Translations under genes and position numbers: made by a program
Assembly (NCBI GenBank): GCA_002077065.1
Contig: NAJO01000001.1
Coordinates: 1,612,001 to 1,676,000 of the forward strand
Length of the DNA: 64,000 nt
Direction of reading: 5' to 3'
Origin: Cryoendolithus antarcticus
Taxonomy: Eukaryota; Ascomycota; Dothideomycetes; Cladosporiales; Cladosporiaceae
Notes under the pieces: generated by a model
What the model was told of the DNA's origin: nothing
Database searches by the model: none
Seen by the model: only the letters and a program-made list of their open reading frames with translations
Shown here: piece after piece, positions 55,849-64,000 of the stretch
How the letters are laid out: the number at the start of each line of letters is the position of its first letter
How positions within the stretch are numbered: the first letter of the stretch is position 1

Positions 55849-57618
55849 TTCGTTCTTTCATATCGGCCTCTTCAACAGAAGCCATCGTCGCCGCAATTTC
55901 GTCGAGCTAAGCTATGCTAGGTGCTCCATACTGGTCCGTGGCATGTGTGTTGTGCGGTATGCGGCCCGTTGCCACAACGAGTGTTGAGGAATGCGGTCCA
56001 ATTTCGCGACCCCAGACATCAATGCCTGGTGTGCCATTGCGACTACAGCTTACGATTCCCACTTCAGAGGCGTGCTAGTCTGCTGGTGCTAGGTGAGCAG
56101 CATTGAATACCACGGTGGCGTGGTGTATCTGTGTCTGCAACAGGTGAGCTGAAGCGGGATGGAGATCTCGCTACCACGTAGTGACAGGAGGATTGCTACG
56201 CCACGAGAGCAGAAAGGGTAGTCATGAGTTTTCGTATTGAGGTTACACCACCTTCATGCTGTCTGTCCAACTTGGCAGAGTTGCGCGTTGGAAAACCAGC
56301 GCGGTCCAAGTCATACTGCTGCCACACCGTCGATCTTCGCATGAAAACCATTGAAGAGCATGTCATGTGTCGAAGCTCGAATACACGTCCGATGGACCAA
56401 GCCACAGATCATGCATGGCGAGTTGGAGCTTCTGTGCAATGGTACACTCCCTGATCACGAGATTCGGGCATATCAGGGGGGGTGGGGTCCTTCGCAGGGA
56501 TAAGGCGAGCACTGAACAGCTGACACGCTCCGCGGCCTCGAGGTACTCGTCCTGGAGTGGGGAATCATCAATGGTGGCATTGAGGGATAAGTGATGACAA
56601 CGTTCGCCGATCCGGTGATCTATGCGGGTTTGATCTTGCAGACTGCTGTGCGACTCGGCAGATGAGTGCAGGGGGCCACGACGTGTCGCGTCGTATTACG
56701 TCTCGCCCTCTGCAGACAATAATGTCGGCTTCTGGCACCGTCGACATGAATGGCAGCCATGTGAGGTTCAGTGTGCGCTCCATGGCAAGAGACCTGCCAC
56801 GTCCTGATTCGCTACGAGGCGGCCGTCGCATCGTGGCCGCCAGCACGTCCTGTATGTCGTGCAGGCTGTCCAGTGAGAGAAAGGCCTCCGCTGCATGACC
56901 GACCTCGAAAGACGCGCTGTAGCCAATCATGTGACGCTCTGTTGCGCAAGTGTGTTCATCATGCAGGCCAAAACGCTTGTCCCATTTCGCCCGGTCTCAA
57001 GGCTGGACGCCAGCACAACGCTGATGTGCTACGTGATTGGACAGCCTCGTACCCACCTCCAAGCATTGCCACACCTTGTGATCTCTGTGTCTTCGAGCTG
57101 CATATTCCACTTCGAATAATGTCAGCATAACCGCCGCGTGAGGCTGTCAAATAGGCGATACTGCCGTCGTCGCGGAACTCTGCTCCCGCCACCGTTGATG
57201 AACCAGCACGTCAGTCCGCACCGCCACCGTTTGATGTTTATACGTCCACAACGGATGCAGTCGATTCGGCAAGGTGCAGCACGCCGCTGCTCCCGATGAC
57301 TAGGATCAGGATAGCGCAGCGGCACATCTTCGTGATGGTGTAGCATTGCTGGTCGTCCAAGATTCGTTTCTGCGCTCTCGTGCGCCTTTGCAAGACAGGC
57401 GATGTGTGGTCTGATGAACTCGCCTGGCGCTGAAGAAGAGGACAGCAATCGTACCTCGCAGTCGAGGTCAAATCGTACGTTTATCTATTTGATGCATCTC
57501 GAACGCTGCCGGCCAATCAAGTCGATCTTTCACACCCCGGCTGCTGATGAGCTGGCAACGCCAACATGAGCATGAGCTAATCTAGGTTGCCTTTACTGCA
57601 GAGCGCGTGTCACTGCAG
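55849..57618. other. Gene-free stretch of ~1.77 kb
   Basis: This long region lies between two genes transcribed away from it. Frames of up to about 120 codons on both strands (for example 56930-56568 minus and 57448-57122 minus) show no motifs. I see no transposon ends or tandem repeats. It presumably contains the promoters of both flanking genes. Confidence 0.4.
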
Positions 57619-60600
57619 ATGAGCTCCCACCATGCGCGCTCAAGAAGGTATTCAATGCCGGACGCCCTCTTGTGCACCTCGGAGGTGTCTTACGGTTTCA
57701 CGTCGCCGTCGCCAGGGCCTCCCCGCCCAGTGTCCTCTCCTCCCCTACCCGTGCTGGCTGAGCGGTCGAAGTCAGCACCACCCCTCACCATGGCTGTCTC
57801 GATGTTACAGATGATGCTGGCCATCAGTTCGGCCACTATGGACGACACACCGGGTCTCCTGGCAAAGACCAGTGTTCTATTGCCAGCCGAGTGCTTATCA
57901 GCTTCCAATCCATCCTGTACATCTAGGCCAAATTTCGAGCTGGAGCTGATGGCTACAAATCTCACACCCGTAGGACCGGCTGAGTCTGCTGCCCCGGCTC
58001 ATCCTTTACCTGACTTTGCCGCCATTGCTCGTACGATGCGACTGGCCGGTATACACCGCCGGCGACGGATCCAGGCAGAGATTGCATTTCGCGACTTGCA
58101 AATTGTGGTCACTAAAGCTACGAGACTGACCACAGCAGCACGCCACGTGCAACGCACACTCACTGACTGTCTTCGTGCGGAAGACAAGTATAGCTTTGCC
58201 AGGCTGAACAATGGATATGCGAACGCCTGTAAAAAGCTAACTAGCAGCACTACACATCCGCGCTTGCCCGGATCATGGCCCGGAGCAAAACACAGTCTCA
58301 AAACTGGTGCTGGCTTCCTGGAGGATTTGTCACCCATCACCCGGGCCCAGCTTGTCGAAACTCTGACCAGCCTGAGATATGACAGCGGCTTCATCGCGAA
58401 GCGTCTCGGCACCCTCTCACAGAGACAGCTTGCCACTCTGTTACCCGATGGTGGGACTTCCCGGTCCAGCGGCTCTGTCTTTGGCAGCTTGTCTCGAGCC
58501 TCATCCAGAAGCACTCAGCCGCTAGGCTATCTTGTTGATAGCTTGCTCGATGACTTATCTACGTCTAGATTCCGAACTCCCCTAGAGACCCTGGTGCATA
58601 TACACATGCCGGTAATCCACCACTCTCCAGATGCTGTTGTTCACCTGAAAGTCTGGGCCGAGGCTTGTGCCATGCTGATCGAGGAACGACGTCCGGCAGG
58701 TACACGACTTCTCCCGAGCTTACTCGATATTTGGTCATCTCACGTAACATGGACTGGTAAGGAGAAGCTTCGTTCTTGGCTCGTTCGGACGTTGCGGCAA
58801 GGGCACTTCCTCCTGGAGTCGAACAGACCATCATTCTCAGCGCGTGTCTATGGCCAGCCGAAGATCGATGCAGCTGCTCGAGCAGAGGCTTTCTACGCCG
58901 ACTCTGTCACCGAGCTGCTTGATGTGCTTGGCGATAAGACTGGCTCGAGTGCCATTCCTGACGGTGCAATCGTGTTTTGCCATGCTGTGTACGACGCACT
59001 ACGTCTGTCGCCGGCAAATCAAAATGGTCTTTCTAGCTTCGTACTCACACGATGGTTGTTCGCTTCATTTATGCCGGATCTCCTCGTCAGCCCGGAAAGC
59101 TATGGCTTGCTCATCGATCATCACATCTCAGATCTTGCACGCCAACGGATCTGCCATGAGATTGCTCTACGTGCTCGGAAAGTCGTTTCTGACGTATACT
59201 ATGATCGGTGCGTTCTTCACAGCGTCGTCAACGATGTATTTGCTGACTTGTACACAGCCCGTTTGCACCATCTGTAGCGACCGAGACTAGGACACTGGTC
59301 CACCGTGTGGCAGCACGACTGCAATTCGCGACTTCAACGACATTGGGCAGGCTTGCTACTCCGCCTGCTATTGAGGGAGCCAGTGGGACCACGTTTGTCA
59401 ACATCTGCGCTGCAGATGCTCTCGCTATCATGAAAGTCCTCTATCCTCCATCGGAAGTGGGTAATGCTGTGACGGACTCTACAGGGGTGCGATCTTCAGC
59501 TTCGTCGATGTCGGGCTTCTCCCTCTTCCGAGCTACCGACTTCACGGAGCAACAGTGGACTGCCACACCGTACAATATACCCGGCGCTGAAGACTTCCCT
59601 ACATTGTTCTCTGTTCCGAACACAGAGCAGCCCGCCACTCCGAGTCTACCAGCCGATGTTACTGACACACTTGTAGTCCGACGAGCGTGCGGTGAGCTTA
59701 CAGACTGCGTCACCACCACCGATGCGTCATCTGACAGTACTTGGAGCGTTCTGATTGCACAGGAAGACGAGCACAAGCTGACGAGCCATCACTGTCGCGT
59801 GGAGGACGCAACACATCTACCTTTACCTTTGCATGCTTGCTGTTCAATCCGAGATGTACTAAAATCGTTGTTGGACAATTGGGATAGTCTCAAGTTGGAT
59901 CTGAATGGTACCGACGTTGGCAGCCCTGCGCGATCATCTGATCTGTTGACGGTCTTGCTGGACCGTACTGACACAAGACGAGCGGCCTGCGAGGCCGCAT
60001 CTGACTTCGTAGGCGCGCATCGCTGGATGGAATACGCCGACATGATAGACTCATATGATACATCCGATGGCCGTATAGCCCTGCTCAACAACATCGCTGC
60101 CATACTAAGGGATGCGGAAAGCGATGTTGACTACGTACTGGCCTCACTCAAGCAGTACGAGATGTGGGAGATCACTACCGCTACTCTGCTGTCTGCGACA
60201 CTGCGGTCAATGGTCCCTCCTACAAAGCTTTGCGCTCAGCTTAGAACGAAGATGTGGTATCATGCTGATGTTCGTACTACTGGGGTGTACGATAACCTCA
60301 GAAGCGTCGCGAATGCCCTACGGGCGATGTATAAGTCTGCAAAGCTGGCTGGACCTATACTACCCGGAACTATCCCCACCCGGGGCGTGGCGTCGCCAAA
60401 TCTCGTAGCGTCCGCTGGCCAATGGAAGTCCGAGAGCATGGTCTTAGATCTACTAGGTGTTGCAGCAGCGCACGGTGGGCCAAATAAGCTGAATGACATG
60501 CACGTCAAACAGGTGCAAGCATGGCGGCAACGAAGCCAAATTCATTCCGTTTGTGAAGGTGAAGAGCGCATACACAAATTTTGCATGGAGGTGCGAAAGT

Positions 60601-62081
60601 GCGTCGATCATTTCACGACTATTGGAACATTGGAAGATACCGTGCAGCAGAGCGCAAGATCCTCGACTCAACAACAGCACTACTCGTATGTGCTGAAGCC
60701 AGATACTGGCAACGATCCACATGCATACTTGAGACATCGCGCGAACTCGTTGACGCTACAGACGCAGGTAGCCCCTAGCATCGACTCAATCTCCACAGCA
60801 TCACACACTCTGTCGAATGCAAGCTCGCGGGAGTACTTTGATGGCAGGAGCCCAACTTTGACGAGCAAGTCGTCTGCTACTTTCTGGTCTCCGACACTAA
60901 GCGAAGCACAATCACCGTCAAGTGCGACCAGTGTGGGTTCCTACGCACCACCTGTGAATATAGAGAAGAAGTTCTCCAAGGAAATCACCGACACGACCGA
61001 TTTGGCCTCCCTGAAACGGGACTTCACTGGGCTTCTACTGAGCGAGATCGGCGATGTGCTTTTCGCGCATGGTAGCGAGACAGACCAAGCATTCTGGGAC
61101 GGCGTGGGCGGTGAGCTTACACAATCGCACCTTTCAGGCGCGCGCACAAGCTTGCAAGAGCAGCTGAAGTCACTTCATGCGAGTCGCACTCTCAGACACG
61201 CCTCGCAAAGACAGCCCTTTGACTATTATGGCGCGATTCGGCAACTGTTCAAGCTGTTCGGGAGCGCGGACGACCCACACAGCAAGCTTTGGTACCTGGG
61301 CCGAGTACAGGAGCTCTTGATACCCTTCATGGCACCTCCGATGCAAGATCGAAAGAGTGCTCACGAAAATACCGAGACGTCAGCAACACCGTCCCAAGCA
61401 TCACCTCCGCTAGGCAGATACAACCCTGATGGTGACGCTGCTATCGAAGGCTTCTATCTTCTGTTCGCCGAACCTACCTTGCGACCAGCATTTCTGTTCC
61501 GTGACCTACAGTACATTGCCTCCCTGCTCCCAAGCTCGGTTCTCGAATCCCAACCGGACGGCAAATCGTTCTGGAATGCAGTCGCAGCAGTTACGCGTAT
61601 CAAGAACGAGATGTGCAAGATCTACATCGAAACAGCAGACACCATCATAGACTTCCATACCAAGGCCAGAGGCCACAGTCGGTCCTCGTCGCAAGCGCAA
61701 CAGCAACGCGATGATGCCTCTTTTCCCTCACCGTCTCGCACCCCACCCCTCGATTCCGGTACGAAGTACACCATGTCAGATGCAGCTCATCTGCTCCAGA
61801 TCGCTGCTAAGGAGGGCTTGCCTGTCGCTCAGTGCGAGCTCGCTACACTCTACCTCACGCATCCTGACCTTATGGAAAGGGTCCTAGCACCCTGGGCGCT
61901 GCCGAAGGAGGTATTCAGGGAAGAGATCGAAGGGAGGAGCAAGCGGGAGAAGGATCTAGATAGGTATGATCCGGGGACTATGTGCGTAGCAATACATTGG
62001 ATGGTCAAGGCTGCTGAGGGAGGAGATGCACTGGCGAAGGCGCATCTGCGGCAGCGAGAAGAGATGGAGAAGTTGGGGTGA
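57619..62081 (+). CDS. 1470-residue fungal protein with C-terminal Sel1-like repeats
   Basis: Two exons, 57619-59207 and 59258-62081, joined across a 50-bp intron (GTGCGT...CACAG) to give YYDRPFAPSVATETRTLVH at the junction. Read separately the halves look like two genes (556 and 924 codons), but the splice gives a continuous collinear protein. The N-terminal half is helical (FAAIARTMRLAGIHRRRRIQ, AEAFYADSVTELLDVLGDK). The middle has a Ser/Thr-rich disordered stretch (about 1050-1120). The C-terminus has two Sel1/TPR-like helices: AAHLLQIAAKEGLPVAQCEL and MCVAIHWMVKAAEGGDALAK. Sel1 repeats usually mediate protein scaffolding. The start is the ATG at 57619; an in-frame GTG lies 12 nt upstream. 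I do not recognise the N-terminal domain and cannot assign a function. Confidence 0.75.
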
Positions 62082-62507
62082 TGATCGGCGGATCTGCCAC
62101 AGTATCACAAGCCTCTTCATGCAATATACATAGCGTACTATGCGTGATGGCTCACTCAACTCCTGGGTGTCATCTTGTCACTCTCAGATCGTCTCATTGG
62201 AGAGATCCTGGCCCACTACTCGTATCGTCGACAAGCTTTGCTGACATGCTTGGCTATCGCGTTCCGCCATCTACTTCCTCATAGGGCTAGCTTCAGCCGA
62301 GGCCGATCACGGTCGAGACAAGGCGAAAAAGCACGACTCCACCTTTTTGCATGCACGGCGATAAGATTATGTATCAACAGCCGATGTGTGACTGGATGAT
62401 GCCGTGTCTGGAAGCAGAAGTAGGTTCGTTCGTTCGTTGCACTCTGAATCTCCCCAGATACCTTTGCCACTGAACTTGCTCAGACGACCACCATCTGGGT
62501 TACATCA
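62082..62507. other. Intergenic with a possible F-box-like fragment
   Basis: The 426-bp region upstream of the permease contains a frame at 62175-62399 reading LSDRLIGEILAHYSYRRQAL and LTCLAIAFRHLLPHR, which resembles an F-box (LPxELIxEILxHxxxxxLLTCxLVxRxFLP) but has no ATG before it and no convincing continuation. It may be a remnant or chance. Confidence 0.3.
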
Positions 62508-64000
62508 ATGGCGAACAGCAAATTGGCCACCGAGGCCACCGCACCTCACGCCCTCCACGATGTCGAGAAAGACATCGCGTCCCCAAAATCCTCAGGCTCA
62601 GATTCCATCCGCGAATACAACGCCACAGCAGTCCACCAAGATGGCGGTATACTCTCCAAACTCCGCAATATAGAAGCGACAATGGACCGCAAATTTGGCA
62701 TCGAGTCTGAAGCCATAGATCGCAAAGTACCGGAAGAGCGAATAGTAATGACCTGGCGGGAAACCCTCACTTTGGCCACACTCTGGGCTTCTGGCACGAT
62801 GAACTTGTCGTGCTTCGCTACTGGATTCTTGGGCTGGGAGTTTGGTCTCAGTCTGAAACAGAACCTGCTGTGCTGTATCTTCGGATCGCTACTTGGTGGT
62901 GCGACTTCAGGATCTATGGCTGTATTTGGTGCGCCGACTGGGTTGCGGCAGATCAGTATCAGTCGGTACCAGTTCGGGTGGTGGTTCGCGAAGGTAATAG
63001 CAGCCCTGAACGTGATCCAGCAGATCGGCTGGAGCGCCGTGGGATGTATCACTGGCGGAATCGCGCTGAACGCTGTGGCTGATGATGGAGTCTCAATCGC
63101 GCTGGGAGTATTCATTATCGCCTTCTTCTCGATGCTGGTAAGTTTCGTGGGCTTGAAGGCGATCCTGCCTTACGAGCGTTGGGCCTGGGTCGTATATCTC
63201 GTGGTATTCCTGGTCATTTTGGGGCAGACCGGAAGGTTTGCTACGAATGATCTTGCGCAGGATCCTCTGACTGGTATGAACCTGACGGCGGTGGTACTAT
63301 CGTTACTCAGCATCATCTATGGGAGCTCGAGTAGCTGGGCATTGGGTGAGTGTTTCGATTGCATTGCTATGAGTTTCTTGTGCTAACAGTCACACAGTGG
63401 TCTCCGACTATTACGTCCTCTACCCGACCACCATCTCGCGGCCCAAAGTCTTTATCCTCACCATGCTCGGCATCGCACTGCCCACTGGCTTTGGGATGTG
63501 CACTGGTGCCGTCGTGGCTTCGACCCTTAATGTTCGTGCCGACTGGAGCGAGGCCTACGACAAGAGCATCGGCTACCTTATTCAGGAAGCCCTGCCGCCT
63601 ATTGGGTGGGGTAAATTCATCCTCGTCCTTCTAGTTCTGAGCGGCATCAACTGCAACATCATCAACACCTACTCCGCCGCCATCAGCTGCCAGCAATTTG
63701 CGCGACCCTTCGCAAAGCTGCCTCGATTCATCTGGACAGTCATCTGCTTCGCCGTGATCCTCGCCCTCGGCGTAGCAGGCCGCGATCACTTACTCTCCTA
63801 CCTCCAGAACTTCCTCAGCTTGCTCGGATACATCGCCACGAGCTACTTTGTCATCGTGCTGCTGGAGCACTTCGTCTTCCGTAAAGGCGACTTCAGGAAC
63901 TACGATCTCGATGGCTGGAACATCCCGGCTAGACTACCTCTGGGTCTGGCTGCTAGCGCGACGTTCCTGCTCGGTGTAGCAGTATGGGTGCTGTTTATGG
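62508..64000 (+). CDS. Purine-cytosine permease (NCS1 family), 3' end beyond window
   Basis: Plasma-membrane proton symporter for purines/cytosine, Fcy2/Fcy21-like. Exon 62508-63345, a 52-bp intron (GTGAGT...CACAG) and exon 63398 to the window end; about 480 residues visible. After a hydrophilic N-terminus with VEKDIASPKSS, conserved NCS1 features appear: NIEATMDRKFGIESEAIDRK, WASGTMNLSCFATGFLGWEF in the first membrane segment, GAPTGLRQISISRYQFGWW (substrate-pathway region), NVIQQIGWSAVGCITGG, LPYERWAWVVYLVVFLVILG, and after the splice VSDYYVLYPTTISRPKVFIL, GINCNIINTYSAAISCQQFA and YIATSYFVIVLLEHFVFRKG. About ten membrane segments are visible of the usual twelve. Start at 62508 is the first in-frame ATG. 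Specific substrate cannot be decided. Confidence 0.93.

Noticed and set aside
54434..55987. 517-codon plus-strand open frame opposite the large membrane protein
   Set aside because: It lies antisense to a 1181-residue protein that has a clear membrane segment and coding character. The antisense translation is Cys/Arg/Leu-rich without motifs, as expected for a mirror frame of Ser/Pro-rich coding DNA.
59307..62081. Separate 924-codon gene
   Set aside because: A canonical 50-bp intron at 59208-59257 joins it in frame to the upstream 556-codon frame and gives a coherent junction, so it is exon 2 of one gene.

Overview
The window looks like nuclear DNA of a filamentous ascomycete (Pezizomycotina; my best guess is Dothideomycetes). 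The evidence is the protein families (KDM5 demethylase, SLX1, UreG, NCS1 permease, a chromodomain/HDA2-3 protein, F-box-like expansions), compact genes, and short GT-AG introns of about 43-126 bp, many with a CTGAC/CTAAC-like branch site. The species assignment is inference. I recognised no rRNA, tRNA, CRISPR array or complete transposon.

Layout. 1-4031 (-): KDM5-type histone demethylase, cut by the window edge. 4928-6286 (+): SLX1 nuclease. 6467-7288 (+): urease G-protein UreG. 7450-9207 (-): mitochondrial D-2-hydroxyacid/D-2-hydroxyglutarate dehydrogenase. 9550-10485 (+): proteasome alpha4. 10818-12625 (+): two F-box-like paralogues, the first broken. 12966-13849 (+): single-pass membrane protein with an unresolved 3' half. 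14033-15548 (-): coiled-coil protein and the SNARE Tlg1. 16239-17411 (+): RING-IBR-RING-like protein. 17567-18980 (-): fungal multi-pass membrane protein. 19862-20740 (+): methyltransferase with an in-frame TGA. 20970-24823 (-): WD40/inositol 5-phosphatase. 25498-25921 (+): CHY zinc-finger protein. 26274-27856 (-): two degenerate PPELRN-type genes. 28815-31278 (+): a small conserved protein and an AIF/NDH-like flavoprotein with a +1 frame break. 31804-32725 (+): GFA-family protein. 33304-33876 (-): small membrane protein. 34261-38137 (+): chromodomain plus HDA2/3 protein. 39703-40770 (+): conserved disordered protein. 41054-43779 (+): three tandem F-box-like genes, one intact. 43915-44914 (-): SDR sugar reductase. 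45716-47125 (+): F-box pseudogene. 47287-49029 (-): mitochondrial scramblase Aim25-like. 49572-51074 (+): SEN2. 51315-52142 (+): ICln/Lot5-like. 52303-55848 (-): large single-pass membrane protein. 57619-62081 (+): 1470-aa Sel1-repeat protein. 62508-64000 (+): purine-cytosine permease, cut by the edge.

Two themes stand out. One is a housekeeping backbone (chromatin, DNA repair, proteasome, SNARE, tRNA splicing), often arranged as divergent pairs sharing 0.3-0.9 kb promoters. The other is a scattered set of F-box-like / PPELR-type genes, most of them broken by nonsense codons or frame jumps, which fits a rapidly turning-over lineage-specific family. Several of those stops could have arisen by C-to-T change. 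I did not find a clearly new enzymatic or defence system. The observations most worth checking are the F-box decay, the TGA-plus-perfect-hairpin in the methyltransferase, the +1 break in the flavoprotein, the 5-nt coding exon of the CHY gene and the TAATG uORF of the chromodomain gene.
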